NCBI RefSeq assembly: GCF_004014775.2
Contig: NZ_CP042808.1
Span: 2,591,001 to 2,655,000 of the forward strand
Length of the DNA stretch: 64,000 nt
Source: Acetobacter oryzoeni
GTDB lineage: Bacteria > Pseudomonadota > Alphaproteobacteria > Acetobacterales > Acetobacteraceae
Direction: 5' to 3'
In this document: positions 29,188 to 39,692 of the stretch, piece by piece
Numbering within the stretch: the stretch's first letter is position 1
How the letters are laid out: each line of letters begins with the position of its first letter
Position numbers and translations under genes: made by a program
The notes under the pieces: generated by a model
Databases searched by the model: none
What the model was told of the DNA's origin: nothing
What the model saw: only the letters and a program-made list of their open reading frames with translations

Positions 29188-30530
29188 TGTTTTCCAAGAT
29201 CCTTATCGCCAACCGAGGCGAAATTGCCCTTCGTATCCTGCGCGCCTGCCGGGAGCTAGGGATCAAGACCGTAGCGGTACATTCCACTGCGGATGAAGAC
29301 GCCATGCACGTTCGGCTGGCAGATGAAGCTGTTTGCATCGGGCCGCCAGCCTCGCGCGATTCCTACCTGAATGTGGCTGCAATTCTTTCTGCAGCCACCA
29401 TTACAGGAGCGGAAGCCATTCACCCCGGCTATGGTTTTCTTTCAGAAAATGCTGATTTTGCCGAAACGGTAGAAGCACATGGTCTGACCTTTATCGGCCC
29501 AACGGCGGAACATATCCGCATGATGGGGGATAAGATTACCGCCAAAACCACCATGCAGATGCTGGGCGTGCCCTTGGTGCCCGGTTCTGATGGTGAACTG
29601 ACAAGCCTGGAACAAGCCCGCGAAGTTGCTGACAAAGTCGGCTATCCGGTGCTGATCAAGGCTGCCGCTGGCGGTGGTGGCCGTGGCATGAAGGTGGCTC
29701 AAACGGCTGGCGATCTGGAAGACGCCTGGAAAATGGCCCGCGCCGAGGCACGCGCTGCTTTTGGCAACGATGCCGTTTATCTGGAAAAATACATGGATCG
29801 GCCGCGCCATATTGAACTCCAGATTCTGGGAGACAATTACGGCAACGTGGTTCATTTTGGCGAGCGCGACTGCTCTCTCCAGCGCCGTCACCAGAAACTT
29901 CTGGAAGAAGCCGGCTCTCCGGCCCTGACAGCAGAACAGCGTGATGCCATTGGCCATACAGCCACGCAGGCTCTCTCTAAAATGGGCTATCGCAACGCAG
30001 GCACGCTGGAGTTCCTGTATCAGGATGGGCAATTCTGCTTCATCGAAATGAACACACGCCTTCAGGTGGAACATCCAGTGACCGAAATGGTCTGCGATGT
30101 GGACTTGGTGCGTGAGCAGATTCGCTTGGCCGCTGGTGAGCAGCTTGGTTATACGCAGAAAGATATTTCATTTTCTGGCCACGCCATTGAATGCCGTATC
30201 AATGCGGAAGATCCAGACAGCTTTACCCCCTGCCCCGGCACGGTTGCTGTTTACCACCCACCCGGTGGCTTGGGTGTGCGTGTAGATAGCGCCCTTTACA
30301 CCGGCTACCGTGTGCCGCCTTTTTACGACAGCATGATTGCCAAGTTGATCGTGCATGCCCCCACGCGTGAGCAGGCCATTGCCCGCATGCAGCGCGCTTT
30401 AGATGAGTTTGTGGTGGAAGGTATTAAAACCGTTATTCCGCTGCATCGCCGTATTCTGGAAGATCCTGAGTTCCAGAAGGGTGATTACACCATTCATTGG
30501 CTGGAACAGTTTACAGCCAAGCCACACTAA
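29187..30530 (+). CDS. accC: Acetyl-CoA carboxylase, biotin carboxylase subunit
   Basis: 447-residue ATP-grasp enzyme that carboxylates biotin on AccB. It opens with [20 protein letters not shown], has the glycine-rich ATP loop [13 protein letters not shown], and the conserved [15 protein letters not shown] and [12 protein letters not shown] segments. It is the last gene of the aroQ-accB-accC operon, followed by a terminator. Confidence 0.97.
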   Translation: MFSKILIANRGEIALRILRACRELGIKTVAVHSTADEDAMHVRLADEAVCIGPPASRDSYLNVAAILSAATITGAEAIHPGYGFLSENADFAETVEAHGLTFIGPTAEHIRMMGDKITAKTTMQMLGVPLVPGSDGELTSLEQAREVADKVGYPVLIKAAAGGGGRGMKVAQTAGDLEDAWKMARAEARAAFGNDAVYLEKYMDRPRHIELQILGDNYGNVVHFGERDCSLQRRHQKLLEEAGSPALTAEQRDAIGHTATQALSKMGYRNAGTLEFLYQDGQFCFIEMNTRLQVEHPVTEMVCDVDLVREQIRLAAGEQLGYTQKDISFSGHAIECRINAEDPDSFTPCPGTVAVYHPPGGLGVRVDSALYTGYRVPPFYDSMIAKLIVHAPTREQAIARMQRALDEFVVEGIKTVIPLHRRILEDPEFQKGDYTIHWLEQFTAKPH

Positions 30531-30560
30531 ACTGTGGTTCGGCTCTTTTCTGGCAGCCAT

Positions 30561-30601
30561 AAAAAATCCGGCACATCTTTCCAGATGTCGCCGGGTTTTT
30601 T
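30561..30601 (+). terminator. Rho-independent terminator behind accC
   Basis: Two stacked helices (AAAAATCCGG with CCGGGTTTTT, inner ACATCT with AGATGT) and a T-run, 30 bases after the accC stop and 25 before the convergent MFS gene stop. Confidence 0.85.
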
Positions 30602-30625
30602 ATGCTCAGGAAGCAGAACAAGCCA

Positions 30626-32113
30626 TTAGGCGTTGGGCATCACACCAACTGCTTCCTCTTCTTCCTCATCATAAGAACGAATGCGAGGATCCTGCCCAAC
30701 ACGCGGGCGGAACTCTCCGCGGCGCAGAGCAGTTTCAATATCTTCCAATGTTGCGCCAGCCGTTTCCGGCACACAGAAGTAAACAAACAACACCGAAGCA
30801 AGGTTAACCCCTGCATAAATCCACATGGTGCCACCCAGAGAGACTGTTTGCACCAGCGTAAGGGCTGTGGATGTTACCAGAAGGTCTGCCCCCCACAGCA
30901 TGGCCGCATGTATGCTGGTTGCCGCAGCACGCATAGGCAGCGGGAACAGTTCAGCGCCCAACAGCCAACCCACAACCTGAATACCGCCAGAGTTAAACAG
31001 CATGAACAGCAGCAGGAAGGCCACAATCAGCCAACTTCCTACACTGCCCTGAGCGGGGTGCATGGCAAACACAATGCCCAAGCCAATAAGGCTGACAACA
31101 GAACCCGGCCCCATAATCAGCACCAAGCGCCGACGACCAATTTTATCTACAAACAGGCAGCCAAGCAGAGTCATGATCAGATAGACAAGCGCGATCCCTA
31201 AACTGGTCAGCAGCGCGGATGAATTTCCAAACCCAGCATCAGACAGAAAGGTAGGGGTATAGTAGATCATCATCTCTAACCCACCTGCCTGGGTGAAGAA
31301 AGCAATCCCTAATGCTGCTATCAGTGCAGGGCGCACCCACGGTAGCATCAAGCCTTTCCAACCGCGTTCATCTTCATCCAGATTTACAACATTGGCATGG
31401 ATCTCATTGATCTCACGCTGAATGACCTTGCGGGAAGAACGCACGCGGCCCAGTTGCTCCACCGCAGATTCCAGCCCTTCATTTTCAGCAGTCCAACGTG
31501 GGCTTTTGGGCAGGAAAAACATGCTGATGAAAACAAAGGCAGCAGGAATGGCGGCCACAGAAATCATGGGGCGCCAACCCCATTTTTCACGCATGGTAAA
31601 GCCAACAAGGTTGGCCAGAAAAATGCCGATCCCAATAGCCACGTTAAACAGCGTTACCAGATTGCCGCGCTTACTGGCTGGAGCCAATTCCGAAATATAT
31701 GTTGGAACCACCTGCGTGGCACCACCTACCGCACAGCCCAAAAACACGCGGGCAATAATCAGGCTGGTAAGATTAGGTGCGTAGGAACACGCTAATGCGC
31801 CAATAACAAAAACTGCGGTAACGACCATAACCGAAACACGGCGGCCAAAACGTTCTGACAGGTTGGCAATGCCCATGGCACCAATAACAGCACCCACCAG
31901 AATAGCTGATGTAACAATTTCCTCCTGACCAGAAGTCAGATGGAAATCTTTTGTAATAAGAAGAAGGGCGCCAGAAATAATACCGGTATCGTAGCCGTAA
32001 AGACCGCCGCAAATGGCAGAAACAAATGCTGCAATCCACAACACGTGCTTGGCATACGGAGAAATTTCGAGATTTTGTATAGCTTCTTGAGCTCGTTTCT
32101 TTTCAGATTTCAT
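30626..32113 (-). CDS. Sugar porter family MFS transporter
   Basis: 495 residues, about twelve membrane segments. Sugar porter signatures are visible: YDTGIISGALL in helix 1, SERFGRRVSVM between helices 2 and 3, PTYISELAPASKRG, PKSPRW before the central loop, DKIGRRRLVL, and the C-terminal PETAGATLEDIE (variant of PETKG). This resembles proton-coupled GalP/AraE/XylE or inositol porters; the substrate cannot be fixed. ATG at 32113 is used (a start 6 codons upstream is possible). A perfect 25-base palindrome about 40 bases upstream is a probable operator. Confidence 0.9.
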   Translation of the reverse strand: MKSEKKRAQEAIQNLEISPYAKHVLWIAAFVSAICGGLYGYDTGIISGALLLITKDFHLTSGQEEIVTSAILVGAVIGAMGIANLSERFGRRVSVMVVTAVFVIGALACSYAPNLTSLIIARVFLGCAVGGATQVVPTYISELAPASKRGNLVTLFNVAIGIGIFLANLVGFTMREKWGWRPMISVAAIPAAFVFISMFFLPKSPRWTAENEGLESAVEQLGRVRSSRKVIQREINEIHANVVNLDEDERGWKGLMLPWVRPALIAALGIAFFTQAGGLEMMIYYTPTFLSDAGFGNSSALLTSLGIALVYLIMTLLGCLFVDKIGRRRLVLIMGPGSVVSLIGLGIVFAMHPAQGSVGSWLIVAFLLLFMLFNSGGIQVVGWLLGAELFPLPMRAAATSIHAAMLWGADLLVTSTALTLVQTVSLGGTMWIYAGVNLASVLFVYFCVPETAGATLEDIETALRRGEFRPRVGQDPRIRSYDEEEEEAVGVMPNA

Positions 32114-32151
32114 GTCGTGATTATGCCACAATCAGAAAATTATTGCATAGC

Positions 32152-32176
32152 TGACATAATTTTATTTATTATGTCA
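32152..32176. promoter_or_regulatory. Perfect palindrome, probable operator for the MFS transporter gene
   Basis: TGACATAAT and its exact reverse complement ATTATGTCA, 9 bases each, separated by 7 T/A bases. It lies 39 bases upstream of the MFS start codon. The same 9-mer also occurs singly at 32255-32263, within the thiC promoter. The size and symmetry suit a dimeric HTH repressor; which one is unknown. Confidence 0.6.
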
Positions 32177-32253
32177 CAAATAGGCTTTTATGCCTTACGC
32201 ATTTTACCCTTACAAAACGCACGCATACGTTTTTCGTTTCCCTTTGATTTTTC

Positions 32254-32281
32254 TTGACATAATCGCGCTTAAGGCTATCTG
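32254..32281 (+). promoter_or_regulatory. Probable sigma-70 promoter for the thiC riboswitch transcript
   Basis: TTGACA (32254-32259) is a perfect -35 element, and TATCTG 16 bases downstream (32276-32281) is a fair -10. The predicted start would fall just before the riboswitch at 32291, which fits. Confidence 0.6.
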
Positions 32282-32290
32282 CTGTCCGAT

Positions 32291-32425
32291 ACCAAGGGGG
32301 GTTCCGGTAAGGAACTGAGAGGCCACTTTTTGCACGATTCTTTCGGGCACCGTGGCGACCCTGCCGCCAGAACATGATGTTTTGGTGGGGAACCTGATCC
32401 GGCTTATACCGGCGGAGGGACTGGT
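32291..32425 (+). ncRNA. TPP (THI-box) riboswitch
   Basis: Contains the conserved aptamer pieces in order: ACCAAGGGGG, GAACTGAGAGG with CTGAGA, GACCCTG, and GAACCTGATCCGGCTTATACCGGCGGAGGGA, closing with CTGGT, which pairs with the opening ACCA (P1). The P3 arm is extended (about 32335-32385). It precedes thiC, the classic target; binding of thiamine pyrophosphate turns the gene off. Confidence 0.95.
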
Positions 32426-32431
32426 GCCTGA

Positions 32432-34402
<1,971 letters not shown>

Positions 34403-34419
34403 GTTGCCAAATTGATACT

Positions 34420-34455
34420 AAAAAAGCCCCGGGCAAATATGTCCGGGGCTTTTTT
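34420..34455. terminator. Rho-independent terminator between thiC and the convergent membrane protein gene
   Basis: AAAAAAGCCCCGG pairs with CCGGGGCTTTTTT around GCAAATATGT; A-run and T-run on both sides make it usable in both directions. Confidence 0.92.
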
Positions 34456-34477
34456 ATGTCGCAAAAAATCACTGTTA

Positions 34478-35008
34478 TTAGAAATAGTGTCTTAAATAAA
34501 CTTTCGGCACGCCTTCACTATTCAGGCACGAAAACACAATAACAGCGGCCCATACCACACAGGATGCCACGCAAAATGCCTTTGTCCATTTTGGCAGTTC
34601 ATTGTCGCGCCCAGCCATAACTGGCCAGTAAATGGATTTGTGCCCAAACCACGCCAGAACACCAGCCACGGCCAGTGCGATAAGTTTGGGGGAAAGATAG
34701 GCCCGATTGCCAATATGCACTGGATCATAAAAAAACAAAGCAAAGCCAGAGATCATAGCCAAAGCATAACTGATATGCAGTGGTTTCACCATAAACCGTG
34801 AAATACGCACCACTGTTGGCCGATCCAGATTTTGAATAACAGCAAGAATAAACAGAAATTCCAGACCAAAAAACGCTGCCATTGTAAGAATATGCACAAT
34901 TCTTGCAAGGTAATGCACTGGCTGGAACCAGAAATGATAAGCCCGACTATCTAACGCCATAAGCAAGGAGTTGGGCAGGCGTAGGAACGCCAAGGGATGA
35001 GATGACAT
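34478..35008 (-). CDS. Unrecognised integral membrane protein, divergent from the iron-uptake genes
   Basis: 176 residues with four or five hydrophobic segments (IVHILTMAAFFGLEFLFILAV, ISYALAMISGFALFF, LIALAVAGVLAWFG and CVASCVVWAAVIVFSCL). Histidines in the first segments (HYLARIVHILT) and in helix 3 recall heme- or metal-binding membrane proteins of the CopD/DUF2214 style, but I cannot place it in a family. It shares its promoter region with the cupredoxin-FTR1-P19 operon, where a Fur-like box lies, so iron-linked expression is plausible. Confidence 0.65.
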   Translation of the reverse strand: MSSHPLAFLRLPNSLLMALDSRAYHFWFQPVHYLARIVHILTMAAFFGLEFLFILAVIQNLDRPTVVRISRFMVKPLHISYALAMISGFALFFYDPVHIGNRAYLSPKLIALAVAGVLAWFGHKSIYWPVMAGRDNELPKWTKAFCVASCVVWAAVIVFSCLNSEGVPKVYLRHYF

Positions 35009-35047
35009 AAGCGTTAGGCTCGCGGGTTATCTGGTGTGATTGACTTT

Positions 35048-35066
35048 GACAATGATTCGCACTAAT
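35048..35066. promoter_or_regulatory. Fur-like box in the divergent promoter of the FTR1 operon
   Basis: GACAATGATTCGCACTAAT matches 12 of 19 positions of the classical Fur consensus by eye. It lies 32 bases before the cupredoxin start and 40 bases from the divergent membrane protein start, so it could control both. Confidence 0.5.
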
Positions 35067-35097
35067 CCAAACGGCATGACTGATGGAGTATCATACA

Positions 35098-35442
35098 ATG
35101 AAACTGCTTGTAGCAGCCATTCCTCTGTTAGCAGGTGCATGGATATGTTTCCCTCAGCAGGCCCATTCTCAAACAGTTTTTCAGCTTACTGTCAAAGATC
35201 ATCATTTCGAGCCTGATCATATCACCGTTCCAGCTGGTGAGCGATTCATGATCGAACTCAATAATCAGGACACGACAACTGATGAGTTCGAAAGCTACGA
35301 TATGAAATTTGAAAAAATTGTTGTTCCACAAGGAACAATCAAAGTTCATGCCGGGCCTCTACACCCTGGAACCTATACTTTTTTTGATGATTACCATCCA
35401 GACGAGGCCAAGGGTACCGTTACAGCAGAAGAAAAGAAGTAA
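35098..35442 (+). CDS. Exported cupredoxin-like protein of an FTR1 iron-uptake system (FtrB/EfeO-N type)
   Basis: 114 residues with a signal peptide (MKLLVAAIPLLAGAWICFPQQAHS) and a small cupredoxin-like domain: FQLTVKDHHFEPDHITVPAGERFMIELNNQD ... FDDYHPDEAKGTVT. It resembles FtrB or the N-terminal EfeO domain, proposed to oxidise or hand Fe2+ to the permease. ATG at 35098 has GGAG upstream. It ends 3 bases before the permease gene, so the three genes 35098-36852 form an operon. Confidence 0.85.
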   Translation: MKLLVAAIPLLAGAWICFPQQAHSQTVFQLTVKDHHFEPDHITVPAGERFMIELNNQDTTTDEFESYDMKFEKIVVPQGTIKVHAGPLHPGTYTFFDDYHPDEAKGTVTAEEKK

Positions 35443-35445
35443 ATT

Positions 35446-36267
35446 ATGCTTGGAAGCCTGATTATTGTCTTTCGCGAGGTTATGGAAGCCGGGTTGATTG
35501 TTGGCATCGTGCTTGCAGCCACGCGGGGCATTCCGGGGCGCGGATGGTGGGTTTCCGGCGGCATTGGAGCAGGTGTTGTTGGCGCAGCCATTGTGGCCAT
35601 GTTTGCGGGGCAACTCTCTCAGGCTTTTTCTGGCAACGGGCAGGATATTTTTTCTGCTTCTATCCTATGCATCGCTGTTCTTATGCTTTCTTGGCATGTT
35701 ATCTGGATGGCAAGCCACGGTCGTGAGCTTGCTCAGGAAATGCGTAGTGTTGGTAAGGAAGTATCAGAAGGAAGCCGCTCCCTTTTCGCTTTAGCTACAG
35801 TTGTTGCCGTAGCTGTCTTGCGTGAAGGTATGGAAGTTGTGTTGTTCCTGTATGGTATTGCCGTATCCGCACATACTGGTTTTGTGCCCATGTTTACAGG
35901 CGGCCTGCTTGGTGTTGTGGGCGGAGCTGCACTTTCATGGGCGCTTTATAGAGGCTTGATTATCATTCCTCTAAAACATCTTTTTGCAGTCACGAATGTT
36001 CTGGTCTCCTTTCTGGCTGCTGGCATGGCCAGTCAGGCCGCTGCCATCTTGGCAAATGATGATCTGATCCCCGCTCTGGGATACGATATCTGGGATACAT
36101 CCTGGCTGCTGTCTGATGGTAGTATGCTTGGGCGTACGGCCAAAGTTCTGATTGGATACACAGACAGACCAATGGGCATTCAACTGCTTGTATGGGTGCT
36201 GACACTTGCCGGACTGATTGTGGTTGAACGCTTTGTTCGCACACGTCCTCAATCCAGCGCTTCATAA
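35446..36267 (+). CDS. FTR1-family high-affinity iron permease
   Basis: 273 residues, about seven membrane segments. It carries the two diagnostic REXXE iron-binding motifs, REVME at residues 10-14 in the first helix and REGME at 126-130 in the fourth. It imports iron across the inner membrane, equivalent to FtrC or EfeU. It is translationally close to the cupredoxin gene (3-base gap) and followed by the P19-type gene. Confidence 0.95.
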   Translation: MLGSLIIVFREVMEAGLIVGIVLAATRGIPGRGWWVSGGIGAGVVGAAIVAMFAGQLSQAFSGNGQDIFSASILCIAVLMLSWHVIWMASHGRELAQEMRSVGKEVSEGSRSLFALATVVAVAVLREGMEVVLFLYGIAVSAHTGFVPMFTGGLLGVVGGAALSWALYRGLIIIPLKHLFAVTNVLVSFLAAGMASQAAAILANDDLIPALGYDIWDTSWLLSDGSMLGRTAKVLIGYTDRPMGIQLLVWVLTLAGLIVVERFVRTRPQSSAS

Positions 36268-36330
36268 TCTGTCACAGGTGTGCAGAAAATATCTGCCACT
36301 GTGCCTTACAAAAACTTGAGGTGCAGACAT

Positions 36331-36852
36331 ATGAAATCCTATCTTTCAATTCTTTCCGCAGCATCGGTTCTTACCCTTGCCATTGCGCTTCCCGCTGCCG
36401 CGCGTGAATACCCGGTGGGTGGCCCCGTACATGCACATGACATGGAAATAGCCGCAAACTATCTGCTTGATGTAGACATGATGCCTATGACATCAGACAT
36501 GGCCATGGGCAAGGATACCATCCATCTGGAAACAGATGTACATGCTACAGCAGATAACCAGTGGGGCTTTCCCGATGGTGCATGGGTTCCCTACCTGAAG
36601 GTTGATTACACCCTTACCAAAAAGGGATCTGACTGGAAAAACCAGGGCACGCTGCACCCGATGACAGCAAAAGATGGCCCGCATTACGCCAATAATGTTA
36701 AAATGGATGGCCCCGGCAGCTATACGGTGGTGTTCAGCTATAGCTCACCAGAAACCAATGGTTTCCTTCATCACACAGATAAAGAAACCGGCACACCCGG
36801 CTTTTGGCAGCCCTTTACGGAATCATTCACTTTCTCATACCCTGAGAAATAA
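36331..36852 (+). CDS. Periplasmic iron-binding protein of the P19/FtrA/Tpd family
   Basis: 173 residues with a signal peptide (LSAASVLTLAIALPAAA). The mature protein begins REYPVGGPVHAHDMEIAANY and continues with a Met-rich loop (MMPMTSDMAMG); these His, Met and Glu residues match the copper/iron site of Campylobacter P19. It ends with the GFWQPFTESFTFSYPEK block typical of the family. It probably binds iron in the periplasm and passes it to the FTR1 permease next door. ATG at 36331 is preceded by TTGAGG. No ferredoxin (FtrD) gene follows. Confidence 0.92.
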   Translation: MKSYLSILSAASVLTLAIALPAAAREYPVGGPVHAHDMEIAANYLLDVDMMPMTSDMAMGKDTIHLETDVHATADNQWGFPDGAWVPYLKVDYTLTKKGSDWKNQGTLHPMTAKDGPHYANNVKMDGPGSYTVVFSYSSPETNGFLHHTDKETGTPGFWQPFTESFTFSYPEK

Positions 36853-36864
36853 TAAGAAACTTCC

Positions 36865-36892
36865 AAAAGAGAGGGCTTTACCCTCTCTTTTT
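36865..36892 (+). terminator. Rho-independent terminator behind the iron-uptake operon
   Basis: AAAAGAGAGGG pairs with CCCTCTCTTTTT around a CTTTA loop, 12 bases after the P19-type stop codon. Confidence 0.9.
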
Positions 36893-36950
36893 AACACCCC
36901 TGCCCTGCACTTATGAAGGTCGTATTCTAATTGCATTTTGAGACGCTCTA

Positions 36951-36969
36951 ATTGAGAATGATTCTCCAT
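36951..36969. promoter_or_regulatory. Fur-like box upstream of the OprB porin gene
   Basis: ATTGAGAATGATTCTCCAT contains the perfect dyad GAGAAT-G-ATTCTC (36954-36966), closely like Fur operators (AATGAT with an inverted copy). It lies about 50 bases before the porin start. Confidence 0.65.
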
Positions 36970-37016
36970 TACCGAATATCAATCATCCATACCTACCATC
37001 AGAGCAACCTGTGACC

Positions 37017-38597
37017 ATGCAAAAACATCATAGATATAACAGAACATTTCTGAAATTTTTTTGTCTTTGCGCAACCATTCTCACCACCACCCCTGTTTTA
37101 GCACATGCAGAAGAGACGCAGGTTGAGCAGGACCGCCGCCGGTTGGGCAATTCTGGGCCACTGATTGAGCAAATTGATCCAGCAACAGTGCGAGATTCCC
37201 AACGCGCAGCAGAAGCGGCAGCTACCGAGAAAAAGGGCGATGACACACCAGACATGAGCGACCACCTATTGGGTAATATGTGGGGCGCTCGGGACTGGAT
37301 GGCCAAACACGGTATCAGCTTTGATATTCAGGAAGTGGATGAACTGTGGGGCAACGCCACAGGTGGCACAGCATCAGGGGCCGATGGCGCCAGTGGTTCG
37401 GGCACCGGCCCAGCCTATGACGGTGTAACTATGCCAACCTTGACGGTAGATTTGGAAAAACTGATTGGCCTGAAAGGGGGCACATTTAATGTCAGCGCCC
37501 TACAGTTGCGCGGGCGCTCCATCTCTCAGGATCATCTGGCCAACTTCAACCCGGTCAGTGGATTTGAGGCCGATCGTTCCACGCGCCTGTTCGAGCTATG
37601 GTATCAGCAGTCTTTTCTGGACGGCAAACTGGATGTCAAAATCGGGCAGCAGGATTTGGATACCGAGTTCCTGATCAGTGATTACGGGGCCTTATATCTA
37701 AACTCCAACTTTGGCTGGCCCATGGCACCTTCGGTTAACCTGTACGCAGGTGGACCATCTTGGCCCCTGTCTTCGCCAGCTATCCGCATCCGCTACCGTC
37801 CTTCAGACAAGTTTACATTCATGTTTGCGGCAGCAGATGACAACCCACCGGGCAACCGCAACAACTCTTTTGGCATCCAGAACGGTGGTAACAGCGCAGA
37901 CCCCACCAATCAGAACACTCATGATGAGGATGGTGCCAACTTCAACATGGGCACTGGCGCACTGCTGATTACCGAATTGCAGTATGCTCTCAACCCTCAG
38001 CCTGATGACATGTCACATGTCACCAAGGATCCCGGCCTGCCGGGCATCTACAAGCTGGGTGGATATTACGATACGGCAAAATTCCCTGATTATCGCTACA
38101 ACAATCAGGGGAAAGCTTTAGGTAGTGCGGCTGACACCACAGGTATTCCGCGGTGGGACCGGGGCAACTGGATGGTCTATGGTATTATTGACCAGATGAT
38201 CTGGCGTCCTTCACTCCAATCTCCACAATCTGTTGGCATTTTTGCACGCGCCACAGGTAATGGTGGGGACCGAAACATGATCAGCTTTGCCATTGATGCG
38301 GGCATCAACCTTAAAGCCCCGTTCAAGGGACGTGATAATGATACGGTGGGCCTAGGCTGGGGCATTGGCCGTGCTTCTTCTGGCCAGCGACGGTATGACC
38401 GCAACTCTGGCGCACCTGTACAAGGCAATGAAAACCATCTGGAACTTACCTATCAGGCACAGGTCACCCCTTGGTGGGTCATGCAGCCAGACTTCCAGTA
38501 TGTCTGGCATCCCTCTGGCGGTGTAACGGATTGGACAGGCAACCGCCTTGTCGGGAATGAAGCCATTTTTGGGCTCCATTCCAACATCACTTTCTAA
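37017..38597 (+). CDS. OprB-family carbohydrate-selective porin
   Basis: 526 residues with a signal peptide (FFCLCATILTTTPVLAHA). After a short charged region the OprB beta-barrel starts at LLGNMWGARDWMAKHGISFDIQEVDELWGN and runs to the C-terminal aromatic residue (GLHSNITF), the outer-membrane sorting signal. OprB porins let sugars cross the outer membrane in an unenergised way. The position behind a Fur-like box and next to the FTR1 operon is unusual and suggests iron-linked expression. ATG at 37017 is preferred to a GTG two codons upstream. A long terminator follows. Confidence 0.92.
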   Translation: MQKHHRYNRTFLKFFCLCATILTTTPVLAHAEETQVEQDRRRLGNSGPLIEQIDPATVRDSQRAAEAAATEKKGDDTPDMSDHLLGNMWGARDWMAKHGISFDIQEVDELWGNATGGTASGADGASGSGTGPAYDGVTMPTLTVDLEKLIGLKGGTFNVSALQLRGRSISQDHLANFNPVSGFEADRSTRLFELWYQQSFLDGKLDVKIGQQDLDTEFLISDYGALYLNSNFGWPMAPSVNLYAGGPSWPLSSPAIRIRYRPSDKFTFMFAAADDNPPGNRNNSFGIQNGGNSADPTNQNTHDEDGANFNMGTGALLITELQYALNPQPDDMSHVTKDPGLPGIYKLGGYYDTAKFPDYRYNNQGKALGSAADTTGIPRWDRGNWMVYGIIDQMIWRPSLQSPQSVGIFARATGNGGDRNMISFAIDAGINLKAPFKGRDNDTVGLGWGIGRASSGQRRYDRNSGAPVQGNENHLELTYQAQVTPWWVMQPDFQYVWHPSGGVTDWTGNRLVGNEAIFGLHSNITF

Positions 38598-38608
38598 AAA
38601 TTATAAAT

Positions 38609-38677
38609 AAAAAAGCATTCCCTTTCGGTTGCCATTTCATAAATGGAAAAAGTGGCAACGTTAGGAAATGCTTTTTT
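38609..38677 (+). terminator. Branched rho-independent terminator behind the porin gene
   Basis: Outer stem AAAAAAGCATTCC with GGAAATGCTTTTTT, inner stem GTTGCCA with TGGCAAC, and a nested CCATTT/AAATGG; ends in a T-run. Confidence 0.8.
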
Positions 38678-38715
38678 ATACACGCAAAATTTGTATAGAA
38701 GGCCGCTCGGAAAAA

Positions 38716-39450
38716 TCAGAGCGTCTTCCGCGCCACACCGTTTGCTGATGACAGGCATTTTTCAGCCAAAGCGCCAAAAACCAGCCCCAATACAGACCAC
38801 AAAACAATCTGCATTCCGATAGATGCTTCTCTAAAACGCCAAAGCACTACAGCAGGAAAATTGTCTGGCACTTCATTAAAATCTGGCAGACCAAATTGCA
38901 CAGCAGCGACAAGCGCAATACCCAGAATAATGCTACATACAGCAGCGTTCCAATGCCCGATTACGTTAGACAGTGCGCGCCCCACCAACAAACAAATCAT
39001 GGAAATGGCGATAGAAAGGCCAACCATTGCAAAATACATTTCTGTCCTCAGCGCGATGGTCTCTTCCTGCCCAACTGCGGGTGGGTTAGGTGGATATTTT
39101 AAATCTGGTATCAGCACAAACGTTAAAAACCCAACGCCAGACAGCAATAATGCCATAGCGCGTGGGCTTAATGTTGCAAGACGCTGATAGGCAAATGCAA
39201 AAACAATCGCAAAAATACCGCCATATGCGGCACCGTACATCAGCACAGCAGTAAGCAAGCCCCAAGATGCCTGCACACCACGGCTTATCAGTTCAGGTTC
39301 TGGCGCGGCACCTGCGGCAGCATCCTGAGCGGCTTCAAACGCAATAGCCAAAGCGACCTGCGGTTCACCAAAAATTTTTGAAAATACAAAAGAAAGCAAT
39401 GCAGCCAGAATGCCCGCGACCATGCCGCGGGCTAAAAGACGACCAACCAT
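38716..39450 (-). CDS. cbtA: CbtA-family cobalt transporter subunit
   Basis: 244-residue membrane protein with about six or seven segments and CbtA landmarks: LLARGMVAGILAALLSFVFSKIFGEP at the N-terminus, FLTFVLIPDLKYPPNPPAVG in the middle and WRFREASIGMQIVLW near the end. CbtAB is a predicted B12-regulated cobalt uptake system. It lies 23 bases behind cbtB and downstream of a cobalamin riboswitch. Confidence 0.93.
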   Translation of the reverse strand: MVGRLLARGMVAGILAALLSFVFSKIFGEPQVALAIAFEAAQDAAAGAAPEPELISRGVQASWGLLTAVLMYGAAYGGIFAIVFAFAYQRLATLSPRAMALLLSGVGFLTFVLIPDLKYPPNPPAVGQEETIALRTEMYFAMVGLSIAISMICLLVGRALSNVIGHWNAAVCSIILGIALVAAVQFGLPDFNEVPDNFPAVVLWRFREASIGMQIVLWSVLGLVFGALAEKCLSSANGVARKTL

Positions 39451-39473
39451 GAGTAAAACTTTCCTCTCGTGCC

Positions 39474-39692
39474 TTAGTGGCAGGGGAAACCAAGAAGATG
39501 GCGGCCATCATGCACAAATTCATGCACAGCATGTCCGGAAATCAGGGAAGTGGCGCCCTGCTCTGCGCCTACAAAGTAGATCAGCAGTGCAGAAACAATC
39601 AGGCCGAAAACAGCCCAAGGCAGAATGGCACGAACCGGAATGCTCTGGCCCGCTGCCGCAACCGGCATAGCTGTATGAACAGATGTGCTCAT
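39474..39692 (-). CDS. cbtB: CbtB-family cobalt transporter subunit
   Basis: 72 residues with one membrane segment (LPWAVFGLIVSALLIYFVGAEQGA) and a histidine-rich tail (SGHAVHEFVHDGRHLLGFPCH), the expected metal-binding C-terminus of CbtB. AAAGGA lies 5-10 bases before its ATG. It is the first gene of cbtBA, with a 420-base leader behind the cobalamin riboswitch. Confidence 0.93.
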   Translation of the reverse strand: MSTSVHTAMPVAAAGQSIPVRAILPWAVFGLIVSALLIYFVGAEQGATSLISGHAVHEFVHDGRHLLGFPCH

